A stretch of 64,000 nt of DNA from Bidens hawaiensis (lineage: Eukaryota > Streptophyta > Magnoliopsida > Asterales > Asteraceae): positions 62,001 through 126,000 of the forward strand of contig JAIQDT010003841.1 in assembly GCA_021521415.1 (NCBI GenBank). The letters are read 5' to 3'. Below are positions 1 through 10,894 of this stretch, piece after piece; position 1 is the first letter of the stretch, and the number at the start of each line of letters is the position of its first letter. The translations under genes and the position numbers were made by a program. Under the pieces are notes generated by a model that was given only the letters and a program-made list of their open reading frames with translations, searched no databases and was not told the DNA's origin.

Positions 1-1120
1 TTTTAATCTAACTTTATTCTTTTTGGTTTTCTTGTTATAACTTTTACAAAAATATGATTAAAACTAAATTTGAACGTACCCATTTAACGAGCTTATTTTT
101 ATTGATGTGTCAATATAATTTTTTTAAACAGATAAACGGTTTAAGTTGTACAAGTTATTAATGCATAGATGTACAAGTTAGTTTTGCAACTAAAATTAAT
201 TACAAGTATAGTACCTTAACTTACTCAAAATTTGTTATTTTAAGGATTACTTACAACTTTGCCCCCTCATGTTTATATAAATATTATTATCTTTTGATAT
301 GTTTTACAAAAATATGATTAAGAGTACTCAAATCATATAAATATCAAAATAATCAAGGCGAACTCGAGTTTAAGATTTTATTTTTAATTTTGAGCAGAGC
401 TGAGTTACCTCGGTATGATGTTCGACTCGAGCTAGGCTTAGGTCTCTAATTACTTTTTAAGTGTTGTTTCCCGCTACATCGTGCGAGCATCTGACTAGTC
501 TAATATACTATTAAAAGAAAACATATTCTACAAATGTCATTCAACTAGGCATTACACGATGGTTTTAAACCAGAATGATAAAATGAAAAATATGTTGTGG
601 GTAAGAATCAAACTCACTAACTTGATTTTAAAATGTTTATAGCTTACCAACTCAATTACAATAAATTGATGTTAACCTTCTATTTTCATGATAGGTATTG
701 ATTCACAACATTCCATTTTGATTTCTTTTAAAATACATATACAAATTATTCTAACAAATCTATATATTTTAAGAAATAGGAAATTACACATTCAGTAATA
801 TTTATTATGTAGTACCTTATAATTTATAAAATTATAATGTTTATTATTAAATTTATATATGTATATTTGACGTTTTCTATATTTTTTATTCATATTTTAC
901 ATAAGATACTAACCTAGTTATTACTAATATAGTATTTTCAAACGTGATACATCTAAAATTAAGATGTTATCATACTAATATGTTCAAATGTTAAGTACTT
1001 GCTTTTTTTGAATATAAATTAGTGTTTTATCCGGCGCGTTTCGTAGGGACATGTGGATAAAACTCGAGCGGTGATAAGGCTTAGCGTTGTGGTCTCGGAC
1101 ATTGAGGCGGTAAGTCGATG
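1..1120. other. AT-rich intergenic DNA, no gene seen
   Basis: No reading frame, RNA gene or terminal repeat could be supported here. The sequence is AT-rich, with short stretches of more GC-rich, CG-containing sequence near 360-480 and 1030-1120 that may be old transposon debris. Confidence 0.5.
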
Positions 1121-1440
1121 CTAACTGAGTCGGTTTTAGTTACGTGTGTTATGTTAACCGAACTAAAAATAAATATAACACAAAAAAAAATAAAATAAAA
1201 ATTGAGGTAGACCAATGGGGTGGTGTCGGTCGGTAAAACATGTGCATTCTGTTGGTTTTTGTTACGTTCGTTACGCTACCGGAATTAAAACAAAACGTGG
1301 TAAATCAACGTAAATTCGGTCGGTTTTCGTCACATTCGTTACGATACCAAAACAAAAAAAAGAATAAAAAGGATTCGGCATTCGGCCGGTTTTCATTAGG
1401 GAACCAAAAGTAAAAAAGAAAAGAAAAAGAAAAAAGAATA
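1121..1440. repeat. Degenerate tandem repeat, ~70-bp units
   Basis: At least four diverged units carry the phrase GGTTTT(A/T/C)GTTACGT followed by GTTACG(A/C)TACC and an A-rich tail, near 1133, 1253, 1319 and 1384. Spacing varies and the first unit is the most diverged. The long open frame on the opposite strand here (1271-1498) is only the translation of the T-rich complement of this repeat. Confidence 0.5.
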
Positions 1441-1640
1441 AAATGCGTGGACTAATATGGTGCCGCCAAGTGACCCAATAGGGTCCTTGCGACACCAAAC
1501 TTCTTAATTATGCATATACTACTACTAATACTAATAATTGGAATGCGTTTAATTTGTTTACTTGGTCGTCGGAAACAATTCCATTAACCAAAAGGCTATA
1601 GTCCCCCTATGTTATAACATGTACGGTTGAATACTTGTCT

Positions 1641-1690
1641 TTGTTTAAGGCTATGTGTAATGGTAGACGTGAAACATGCAAATAATGACA
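1641..1690. repeat. Possible relic terminus of the Tourist-like MITE family
   Basis: The string AAGGCTATGTGTA at about 1652 matches the terminal inverted repeat of the complete element at 50192-50539, and is also preceded by TT. No matching right end was found, so this is at most a truncated copy. Confidence 0.3.
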
Positions 1691-1859
1691 AGTAAGTGAC
1701 AATGTAGCAACACGGGTTTTCAGATTTCATACCAAGTTAGGTGGTTTATGTAGGGTGAAACATGCATTGTGATCGTGGGATATATAAGGTCGAGAATGGA
1801 GATAAGTAACCGGTTTAATAATTTATAACTAATGATTAAAGAGAAACTAAAAACAATCG

Positions 1860-2358
1860 TGAAGGATCCCTTCACAACTTTTGGCTTCCCATATTATACC
1901 GTGTTTAGCGCCCAATCACGCCACGATGGACTACTTTGCGCCCATTAACAACCCATAACGCATATTCTAAGCACGGTCATAAAAATGTAGGACGTCGCCG
2001 GTGGTTCACATAATCGATGTGTCTCATTGTTATTTTACTTTGGCAGATCCTATACAATAGAGTTGTCAAATAGGTGGGTAAGATCATGTTATATGATAGT
2101 GCTTGTATGTGGTTGTTCAAATGACAAAAGTGGGTATGATAATAATAACTAAACCTTAATCTCTAAAAATCTAAAATGTACTAGAGTGCTAACTAGTAAA
2201 CTAGTAGGGGCAAATTTGGCCAACTATTATACTATTAGTTCGTTTTGACAATGTTCTATGTGACGGTAGTCTGATACATAAGTAGTCAAATAATTAGAAA
2301 AAGACACTCACTAATTTCCAACTCTTTTACGTTGAAGAGCCTATAAAAGCAACCCTTC
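1860..2358 (+). promoter_or_regulatory. Upstream region and TATA box of the first family copy
   Basis: A TATA box (CTATAAAAG) lies at 2340-2348. The next bases up to 2366 and the bases from 3961 onward are the two halves of a 5' leader split by the hAT elements between them. Part of this region (about 1863-1975) is homologous to 44250-44650, upstream of the relic copy at 45149. This shows the upstream region was duplicated along with the genes. Confidence 0.55.
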
Positions 2359-2571
2359 TTTATTTCCAAGGCCATCTCGTGGGTAAGCTAAATGAGGCAA
2401 CAACTTTAGGCCTCCAGATTTATAGGACCACCATCTTAAATAAAATATGTATTACGAGATTTTGAAAGTAGAGTTATTTTAGAATTAGTAATTTAATGAT
2501 GAGCCACAAGCTAAGAATGATTGCTTCATATTTATTATCACGGCATATCATCATACTCTCTAGCGCTATAT

Positions 2572-3876
2572 CAGGGGCGGATCTACAAAGAAAACGGGTG
2601 GTTCCTCGGAACCACCCGAGTTTTGAAATAATAGTGCATTTATATATAGAAAATAATTAAGGAACCACCTTATAAATGGGAAAGGAACCACCTAAAAAAC
2701 ATTTGAAGCACCTCTCCAGATGGTAACATGTTGGTTTGTTAACTTGGAGGTCGCAGGTTCAATTCCGATTTTTGGAACTTTTTTTTTCTTTTACTAACTT
2801 ACCCTAACATCAGTTAGGGTTCATAACACCACACAGCGCCTCTCCATGGTCTAGGTTGCCTGAAATCATTATTGTCTCAAAACAGATGTGTACTTCATAA
2901 CTTCAAACTCCTATCAGTGTTTATTTAAATTTCTTTTTCGTCTTCTGTAAATTTAGTTATACTAAAATAAACTTGATAATACTAAAATGACTATTTGTCT
3001 CACAATTTCTAGTGCAATGTACATACACGAGTCATAACATACTTACAAACTCAGTTATAAATGAAAATATATTGAAGATTAACTTCCATCTTAGTCTATC
3101 ATACATTCCTAATATTTGAATACAAGGGTGTCTGGTACAATTTAACACTAATTGAGTACATGAAGGTAATGTGCATCTTAAGTTCTAAGTTCAATATGAA
3201 GAGAAATTTAAATAAACTCATCTCCGTCACTCCGTCGGCCACCCATCCCCGTCACTCCGACCATCGCGGAATGCCGGCAGCCTCACTCTGTCAGCCACTC
3301 AGCCCGTCAACCGTCCCAGTCTTCCTGCCACTGCCTACTCTTACTCGAATCCTCTTATTCTCCCACTTTGAAGGTAAGTTTACATTCATAATTCATTGTT
3401 AAATGTTAATTGTTCTTGACTTCTTGTTAAATGTTAATTGTTCTTAATTGTTAACTACTTAATTGTTAAGTTATTTGTTAAATTTAATTTTAGTTTGTTA
3501 GATTGTTGGTTTTAATTTGTTAGTTTGTAATTGTTGATTTGTAGGTATTATGAATTTGAAGAGATTTTTTCAAAGTGAACCATCAACCTTGGATCATCAT
3601 CTTCAAGTAAACCGTCAAAAATAAATTTGAATGATCTACCATGGGATCCTTCCGAAAGGCAACCAATTTCATCTTATCACCCAAGTCAAAAAGGTAACAT
3701 GCGGTGTCTCTTTTATTTATATATCGTGTTTTTATTATGTAATGAATTTTCTCCGAACCATCGAACCGACCTGAACTGAACCTCAAACCGACCCGGAATT
3801 TTTATACCCGAGTCTATGAAATTGAAACATCTAAAAGTAGTGCACCACCCAAAAAAAATTCCTGGATCCGCCACTG
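2572..3876 (+). mobile_element. Non-autonomous hAT element with transposase relic
   Basis: Perfect 8-bp target duplication CGCTATAT (2564-2571 and 3877-3884). The terminal inverted repeats are CAGGGGCGGATC and, reverse-complemented from the right end, CAGTGGCGGATC. The length is 1305 bp. It sits inside the hAT MITE 2367-3960 and so is the younger insertion. A transposase N-terminal exon remains near its right half, but the catalytic region is absent. Confidence 0.85.
3550..3694 (+). pseudogene. hAT transposase N-terminal relic (TTF-type zinc-finger protein start)
   Basis: The frame starts MNLKRFF at 3550 and is broken by a stop at 3622-3624. The next stretch, from about 3620, encodes NDLPWDPSERQPISSYHP and ends at a good splice donor (AAG|GTAACA). 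The order of a KRFF start, an acidic spacer and a DLP.DP...I..YHP block resembles the beginning of plant ZMYM1-like hAT transposases, which carry a TTF-type zinc finger next. Zinc finger and catalytic core are missing here. A separate hAT relic at 34950-35249 preserves the following DEIRR-type block, so the two relics together cover the start of the same protein type. Confidence 0.6.
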
Positions 3877-3989
3877 CGCTATATGCATAAAGAAAAGAAA
3901 ATAAAAAGGCCTCGACATTTTTGTTAGTTTTAAGCCTCTTAGGACGTTGAGCCGGCCCTGTTTATTTCAATCTCTCCATAGAAAAAAAA

Positions 3990-4497
3990 ATGAATCAGTC
4001 CACCACCACCACCACATATATTCCTATGGTCGAACACGTTATTGACGTGAATCTACAACCAGCGGAAACAAATATTCTCACATTCTTCACCATAGCCTAT
4101 TTGTTCCAACGCCTGTGCCACATCTATACTCTAGCAGCAAAACCGAGTGGTCTAGGGGCACAAGTCACCTATGGTCTTGCTATTACCCACGAGTAGCATA
4201 TGGAGAAGAAGGTGTCGTTATGCCTCATTCTACACTTGGTTTTATCATAAGTGCGCTTCTTGCTCTTTTAGAAATCAAGTCGCAGAGCGTACCTGGATTC
4301 CCTTTCCAAACTCACCCTCAGTTGATCATGTTCTCGGTTACTAGTCTCCTCATGTTGGTCTGGCTTCTGTTGTCGAACTTGTCATGTGTGGTGCAGGTGT
4401 TGATCGTTCTTTGGTTTATGCCATTATTGCTCACTTGGGAAAGATTGGTTCGTTGTGTGTTTTGGTTGCATTTTTGGCGTCTTTGTTCTATTTTTGA
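3990..4497 (+). pseudogene. Small multi-pass membrane protein family, type I, pseudogene
   Basis: Relic of the tandem family, closest in plan to the gene at 37103. The first frame runs from ATG 3990 with hydrophobic segment TFFTIAYLFQRL. Homology then moves to a second frame from about 4150 (YYPRVAYGEEGV, then LLALLEIKSQ and GFPFQTHP), and to a third frame after about 4353, ending at TGA 4495-4497 (GLASVVELV... SLFYF). The second shift is a one-base loss: ATGTTGGTCTGG here where other copies have ATGTACGGTCTGG. With two frameshifts no full-length product is possible. The leader is also split by 1.6 kb of hAT DNA between TATA box and ATG. Any protein made would stop at 4194-4196. Confidence 0.8.
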
Positions 4498-4562
4498 ATC
4501 TCTATTATGAGTTGATGAATGTTGCAGCATAGCGTGCATGCTGTGTCTAAAATAATACATAC

Positions 4563-4967
4563 TGTAGGGGTATGATACTAAACCCGGTTTTACGACCCTA
4601 AATTTATTATGTTTGGCTTATTTTATTATACGGACTAATACAATGTTATTGGGCTGAGGGGGTTTTGTGGAGGTAACCCTAACTGGGCTAGGCCCATTAG
4701 GGTACCATGATGGTGGCCATGAGGCTCTCTATATAAGGAGGTCTTCACCTCCTTATTAGGGGGGATGCTCAGTAAGAGCTGCCATCATATATTTTTGTGT
4801 CTGTAAACAAGAGATCTTTGAGATTTCTTAGCAGTCACCTCCACACCCCCAAAAAGCCATTGCAGATCTCAAGCAACCGGAGAAGAAGATAAAGGCGTGG
4901 TTCGTTCATCTCAAAATCCGTGGAAACATCGTCATGGATCAGGTCAGATTCATTTCATGCTTCGACA
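4563..4967 (+). mobile_element. Solo LTR (copia-like or unclassified)
   Basis: Begins TGTAGGGG and ends TTCGACA, flanked by a perfect 5-bp duplication CATAC (4558-4562 and 4968-4972). A TATA box (CTATATAAGG) lies near 4730, in the expected U3 position, followed by a leader-like stretch. No internal domain or partner LTR is present, so this is most likely the product of LTR-LTR recombination. It lies 66 bp past the stop of the pseudogene at 3990. Confidence 0.7.
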
Positions 4968-4972
4968 CATAC

Positions 4973-5640
4973 GACCATGTGAAGTGATTGATATAAAAAC
5001 TACATAATGTCTACATGTAGATAGTATACAAATAATGGTAGAAGCTAGATATATTAAGCTCCTCTGAATTCTTGTAAAAAGGTGTTCATGTGGGGTTTAG
5101 TTATTTTCTTATGGAAGTTGAGTATGTGTTTGTTATTTTAATTTGTCATCTATATCTATACTTTTTATCTAATACGTATGACGAGAAAAAAAAGGGTAAG
5201 TTAATATAATTTTAATATGATGAAAGGTAAATTTATATAAATCTAAGAGTTTAATTACAGCTTTTAAAACACACCTTAACAACGAATTTTAAGAGTTTAA
5301 AACACACGATGCAACTTTTTAAATCAAAATCTTCCTTGCCCATGTAATTTCCCACTTCTCGTTAATTTAAACGTCAATGATTATTTTGTACGACATATAA
5401 AAAAAGTACACCTTAATAACGAGTTTTTTTTAGTCTTTAATATGTGTATGCTATTTTTATATAATATGATTTAACTGGGTTTTTAGTTAATCGGCTAATG
5501 TCTTTTTACACTTCAAATACAATATTATAACATTGGTAAGATGTTCGATTCGATTTTAGTTCTAGTTATTAATTATTAATACATGGCTATTGAGGATACC
5601 AACACCTAGATTTTGACTTGTATGACTTTTACATCCCATG
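4973..5640. other. AT-rich intergenic DNA, nothing recognised
   Basis: No coding, structural or terminal-repeat signal was found in this stretch. Confidence 0.5.
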
Positions 5641-5975
5641 TAGACATGCATAAACCGGTTAACCGGCTATTCGAAAACCAGTTAGTTGTCAACTAACCGG
5701 TTAGATCGGTTAATCGGGTCGGTTACTATCCGGTTTTCAAGCATAAAAACCCTAACCGGTATAACCAGTTTCTGAAATAACAAAACCGGTTAACCGGGAA
5801 AAACCATTTTTAAATAATATAATTGAAAAAACTAAAACTGGTTTTGGTTAACCGGTTCTAGGGCCAAAATGAAAAACCAGTTACTAACTAACAGTATTTT
5901 TTCAAGTATAAACCGGTTAGAGAGTTAGCAATAACCGGTTAGAGAATCAGGTACTAACCGATACAAACCGGTTAG
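5640..5975. repeat. AACCGG-rich dispersed palindromic repeat
   Basis: Roughly a dozen copies of AACCGGTT, or its half AACCGG, occur in 330 bp, for example near 5654, 5695, 5754, 5780, 5852, 5911 and 5966. The motif is its own reverse complement, so the whole block can fold. Similar motif-dense blocks built on other palindrome-like words occur at 23707-24460 and 51501-52229. No clear terminal duplication was found. Confidence 0.5.
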
Positions 5976-6180
5976 GCTGTGCATCTTTAAAGAGTAAAGG
6001 ATTGATCAAGCCCAAAACCTTTTATGATGGCCCAAGAATGTTGCAGGTCTTTTAAAATATCACTAATTAAGTTAGGCTAATGGATGGAGGCTAAGGTGGA
6101 CAAAAAAGCGCGTAAATATCTATCTCACTATGGTATTTATTTCCTATTTTCTATTGAAGTTCGAGAAGGATCGGTACGTC
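5976..6180. other. Intergenic DNA flanking the gypsy 5' LTR
   Basis: Short unannotated stretch. The five bases before the LTR are ACGTC. The right-hand duplication cannot be checked because the element is 3'-truncated. Confidence 0.4.
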
Positions 6181-8009
6181 TGTGACATTCCTTATTTTCG
6201 GGTCAATTTGTATTTGTTTTTATTATGAAAACCGACCCGTTTTATATCTCTAACCTTTCAATAATATAAAAATGATGAACTTTATGTTACATATTTGTTT
6301 TATGGTTGTTGGATTTCAAAAACATCTTTTAAAACCCTTTAAATGCCCCTAAAAGGCTAAAACGCTCAAAACGAACTTCAGTGACTAAAACTGCCAAAGT
6401 TGAAAAATCAGATTTTTCCCACCGCGACCTTAGCGCCGCACTAAGGTCAAGGGCAGAGACCTTAGCGCCGCGCTAAAGTTCTCTGCAACAGATGATACGA
6501 TTTTTGTTGTTTTGTGTTTGTTTGACTCCTTTTTCTCCACCAATTTGCATGAAAACACTTGAATTAAACCCCAACATGACCCATTCAACTTACCTTATAA
6601 ATATAAGCCTATTCCCTTCATTTTTACCTGCTCTTTTCATCAAATCTCTTTCTTAATCAAAGATTTCTAAGGTTATTATTCAAGTTCTTGGCAGTTTGAC
6701 TTTCTAAAATCAAACTGAGTTTAATCTTACATTCTAACTAACTTCTTAGCAATTAAACCTTGTTGTTGCAACATATATATATATATATATATAGTAAAAC
6801 CAAATACTCGCTTAACGGACGTTAAGGTTCTTCACAATAGAACTATATACTTGGTTAAGTCTTTTTGATTTTTATTGAGTTATCTCATAGCATTTTTCAC
6901 TTTGGAAAGTTAACTTTGAGTTTGGTTAATTATCAAGACTCGTTAAATCCGAACACTAGTTTAAAACCTCGTTTTGGTATTTATATAACAAAGGGTCTTG
7001 CAATAGTGCATTATAACCCACATAATTACTTAACATAGGTTGAGTAATACTAATGAATAGAATACCAAGACCCGGTTTCGGGTAAACTTATTTTTCAAGA
7101 AACATTTCTTTAATTTCTCAAATATTTACATTTTAAACCTTAAACTTTATTTAGTTACTTTACTTGTCATATATTTTACTTTAAACCCTTTCAAGACTAC
7201 CTACTAACTCAGGACCCGTTTAATCTTGGTCTTGCTCGTTAAACTGATCTCCGATTATTCTCGAATCAATCTTTCAAGTTACTTAGTTAACGTGAATGTT
7301 TTTTCATCCCCCGTTTTCCATCTTACATTTTGGGGGTGGCATTGCATACTTATTTAAATTCAGATGATTTATACTTGTGTCTCAAACCACAAACTCTTTA
7401 GTATATGTCACTTAAATAAATGCTCGATTTTGTGTTATATGCTTTACATGATTACATGTTATATGTTTATTGTTTTAGGCGGGTTGGCCTCTATGAAACT
7501 ATTAAGTATGATCATACGCACCACTAACTATTTTAGCTTAATTGCTAGTAGCATAGGGAAACTATAATACGAGTATATTTGGTTGTTACCATATTGAAAT
7601 GTGTCTCAAACTATTTACTATTTGCATATCTAAATTGTTGATATTATTTATTGTTCCATATACGAGTTGTGGATTTCATAAATTATATACCTATTGTTCA
7701 AAACTATGAAAATTGCTCACCGACATTCGTGTTGACAAAGTTTATTTTATGTAATGTTACAGGTTTATTACTTGGTTGATTTGGAGACTTGAAAAACTAT
7801 TATCTTGTGACGGTTTAGGTTATTAGATATAAATGACAATTTATTTGTTTACTATTTATTCGGTTACTTGTATGAACAAGTTTGTGTTATTTGGTTGATA
7901 TAATGAAATGAATAAGTTGTTTAAATATTGCCACTTTAATAGTGTCTTGTGTTCATAGGCAATCCGTTGCACCCCGACATGTTCCACCGCCTTTGGTCGG
8001 GGTGTGACA
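6181..8009 (+). mobile_element. 5' LTR of a Ty3/gypsy (Tekay-like) element
   Basis: Starts TGTGACATTCC and ends GGGGTGTGACA, the inverted-terminus style common to plant chromovirus LTRs, and is directly followed by a primer-binding site for initiator tRNA-Met. A TATA box (TTATAAATATAAG) lies near 6593, giving a U3 of about 410 bp and a long R/U5. A (TA)n run sits at 6772-6793. The length is 1829 bp. The 3' LTR is missing, so the start is inferred from the terminus and not from a duplication. Confidence 0.6.
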
Positions 8010-8010
8010 G

Positions 8011-8030
8011 GTTGGTATCAAAGACAAGAC
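8011..8030 (+). other. Primer-binding site, initiator tRNA-Met type
   Basis: TTGGTATCAAAGAC, one to two bases after the LTR end, is a lightly mutated form of TGGTATCAGAGC, the usual plant initiator tRNA-Met site. It marks the 5' edge of the internal region that continues, after a nested LTR, into gag at 10895. Confidence 0.65.
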
Positions 8031-8296
8031 TATAGAATAGGCGGTTAGACGCAACGGCTTAGTATAGTTTTGCTTTAGGGTCCTTATACGTGTTGCTTAA
8101 ACGTGTTACCATACTAGATTGTTCATTACATTTATATATTTATTTGCTTATTTATTTCATTTAACCTCCAAAATATACACATGTAACATCATGAAAATAT
8201 CGGACCAAAAATGCCAAATTTCAAAGTCAAAGAACCAAATATGCCAAAATCCAAACCTGAGGGTTAAAATTGAAAATTCCGTTTTCCTGACACATT

Positions 8297-8338
8297 GCGA
8301 TACGCGATGGCTCAGAAGAGAGACCCATCACGTATCGC
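8297..8338. repeat. Inverted repeat (hairpin 1) in LTR U3
   Basis: Arms GCGATACGCGATGG and CCATCACGTATCGC form a 14-bp stem with one mismatch and a 14-base loop. A near-identical hairpin lies at 8488-8529, and the two bracket the G-box array. Confidence 0.75.
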
Positions 8339-8357
8339 GATGGGTTGTCTGACACAA

Positions 8358-8470
8358 AGGCACGTGGCACAACGGTCGCCACGTGTCAATACGTGGCACA
8401 ACGGTCGCCACGTGTTAACACGTGGCAGCACGTCCGCCACGTGTCGCCACGTGGCAGGTCTACGTGGTGA
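8358..8470. promoter_or_regulatory. Clustered ACGT-core (G-box-like) sites in LTR U3
   Basis: About eight ACGTG or CACGT cores occur in 110 bp, arranged as repeats of CACGTGGCAC...CGCCACGTGT with perfect CACGTG palindromes. It lies 80-190 bp upstream of the TATA box at 8550. In plants such sites bind bZIP and bHLH factors, so an inducible LTR promoter is a reasonable inference. The sequence itself shows only the motif density. Confidence 0.65.
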
Positions 8471-8487
8471 CTAACCAAGCCTACGTT

Positions 8488-8529
8488 GCGATACGCGACG
8501 GGCTAGCTAAGGAGGCCGTCGCGTATCGC
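8488..8529. repeat. Inverted repeat (hairpin 2) in LTR U3
   Basis: Arms GCGATACGCGACGG and CCGTCGCGTATCGC are perfectly complementary over 14 bp with a 14-base loop containing CTAG. It lies 21 bp upstream of the TATA box. Confidence 0.8.
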
Positions 8530-8549
8530 GATGGGCTCCTGAAAAATGC

Positions 8550-8559
8550 CTATAAATAG
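8550..8559 (+). promoter_or_regulatory. TATA box of the nested LTR
   Basis: CTATAAATAG precedes a CT/AC-rich leader (about 8580 on), the typical layout of a plant LTR promoter. Confidence 0.7.
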
Positions 8560-10149
8560 CAAGCTCGGGATCTCATATTTTCACACCAAATCAGCCTTAC
8601 ACTCTCTCACTAAAACATCTCTCTAAACCTTGGGAAGCGTGCTCTCGATCCACCTCGAAAACCGTGCCTCGATTCCTCGATTATCGTGTCCTTTCCTCGT
8701 TTACCGTGCCAATTTCCACCAAGCGTACCAATCAAGAAGTAGCTTGTCATTTCCCGACATCATGATGATTAGCCACGTGAAGCGTGCCCACGAGTGGTGA
8801 AGTATTGGTGTTCATCAATTTGCGTGCCAAGGAAAAGAGTGACAAAAAGAAGTTGAGCAAGAAGGTGAAACGATGTTGAAGTGCTGCTCGAGTATTTAGG
8901 GTTTATAAGCCGAGAAAAGGTAGGCATAATGCCCAAATATAATAATAATAAAATATTATAAAGGCTTAAACCTTAAGTCGAGGTTATACTCGATACCTCG
9001 ATAAAAATAAAAGAAAATATATAACAAATAAAAATAAAGAAATTATGAATAAAGATATATATATATGTGTGTGTGTGTGTGATTATATATACTTGATTCT
9101 TTGTTATAGAAATATTATTTAAGTAATAAATAACTATTCTTAAATAATAAAGAAAAGAAAAGAATACGTTTCTTAGAAAAGAAGAAACTTAGGGTTTTAT
9201 GAAAATAAACAACGTTTATAATATTACTTTTCGACTAAAGGTTTTAAAGTAAAAGATATTTTGAACTAAAAGTTCATCGAGATAAAGTTTATAAAATAAA
9301 ACTAAAGGTCTTAAGCCGGATTGTATATCCGACTAACAAATGGTTATACTCGTACTATAGGTGCGAGATAGCAACGGGAAAGACCCTCGGACGGTGTTTG
9401 AAGCCGATCCAAATTGAAAAGGTTAATACGCCCCAACTTTTACAAACTTATTTTCAAACGAGTCAACTGTTATATGAAAAACTTAACATGAGACTAAGTG
9501 TCTCTAAAATATTTATAAACAAGAGTACAAAACACTAGCCTCAGGCTATCGTGTACGTTTGTCTGGATCCTTACATATGTGATGGGCACATCACACCTGG
9601 TCACAATTACGCTCGTCTGCAGGGAGTATGACCTTGTGTATACGCATAGACACTCAGCTAGTCGAACGCTGCGGTGTTTGCTGGGGGAACCGAGTGTAGA
9701 GATTTGAGTTTATGAATTTTGATGTTTTAACTTGGTTATTCCTAAGCCACGTTGGCCTGAGACCTACGTAGTCTCGAGGGTTGATCAAGTAAAGAAACTA
9801 TTTTTAGCGTTATCATATTCACCAGCATTCGTGGCTGACGTATTTTCTTAACATTTTGCAGGTGACCAAGGTTAGGGCTTGAAGTAACGAAGTGCTCAAG
9901 ATATCCGATGGCTCGGATCTTTTTGTTTAAACTTATTATACAATGAATGGTGGTATTGTAAACATAAAATAAGTAATCTCTACATATTAAACGGGAAACT
10001 TTTAAAATCCCGTCTTTTGAATGTAAATATCTACATTTTAATTCCACAAGTTTTCAAGTCTTCCGCTATTAACACGTAACTCTGATTTAATTACAATTGT
10101 GGTACCAACATATGTGTCATACGCCTAGGCCGTGGTTTGGGGTGTGACA

Positions 10150-10894
10150 ACGCATGCACACACTCTCATAGTATTCCAAGGTATCCTTTCCTTATCGCAA
10201 AAAGTAGATTTTATGTTGTTTTTTTTATGGATCAAAAATTTAATTTGGATCCCGTTATTTAAGATCCCTCAAAGGTTGCATTTATATCGGGTTTGTAGCC
10301 ATTATAGAGGGCAAAATACTATGAAACGATCATGACAAAAAGATTCCAAAAATTGAAGGTGATTTACTTACCTGTGATGGTTGAATTGTAGTGTTCGACT
10401 AATAGGCCAACGAACCGTGTTATACATGTCAATACTTTAAGTTGTCGAATGCAAGCGTTCCGGTTGACTCCTTATATTTTTGTTGGAAGCATAAGAGCTA
10501 CGGTGATACGTGTACTAATGTTTTCAACAACCCGGTTACCTCATCGTTTACTTTTATTGTTATTATTACAATATTTGGGACAAAACGTGTAAAACAAGGT
10601 GATTTCGTGCACATGTTCAACTCTCCACTTTACCACGATTTTTTAGATTTAATGTTGGGACAACTAGTCTTGGTGGTTCATGCAAGCTTTCCCGCTTTTG
10701 AATTCTAACGCATTATTTCACTTTAAATATTTAAACTATTTAGCATTTCATTTATTTGCTTGATTTACTAACAAAATAATTTCTTTTTACATCCTCATAC
10801 TCATAACTATAGGACTCACAATCCTTAAAACCCCATATTTACTCATTTCCCTCATACTTATATCAAACTTATGTCATTTCTCTTTTATTTTAGA
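10150..10894 (+). other. Remainder of gypsy untranslated leader
   Basis: Continues the leader interrupted at 8181 and runs to the gag start. Small open frames here (for example 10442-10708) have no recognisable domain and are probably chance. Confidence 0.45.

Larger units (their letters stand above)
2367..3960. mobile_element. hAT-type MITE, interrupted by a second hAT element
   Basis: Flanked by a perfect 8-bp target duplication TTTATTTC (2359-2366 and 3961-3968). The left end begins CAAGGCCATCTCGTGG and the right end finishes GAGCCGGCCCTG. Without the nested element and its 8-bp duplication it is about 281 bp. The same family occurs complete at 44313-44589 (277 bp, its own 8-bp duplication), with matching internal phrases such as GGCCTCCA. 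Insertion was into the leader of the gene at 3990, downstream of its TATA box. The 8-bp duplication and short imperfect terminal repeats fit the hAT superfamily. Confidence 0.75.
8182..10149 (+). mobile_element. Nested solo LTR inside the gypsy leader
   Basis: Starts TGTAACATC and ends GGGGTGTGACA. It is flanked by ACACA (8177-8181) and ACGCA (10150-10154), a 5-bp duplication with one mismatch. It interrupts the leader between the primer-binding site (8011) and gag (10895) of the host element. U3 holds two hairpins, a G-box array and a TATA box (8550-8559). R/U5 is very long. No primer-binding site or internal region follows, so this is a solo LTR of a related gypsy family. Confidence 0.55.

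Noticed and set aside
3160..3402. 80-codon frame inside the hAT element
   Set aside because: Low-complexity Ser/Pro/Thr sequence with no hAT domain. The recognisable transposase part is at 3550-3694.
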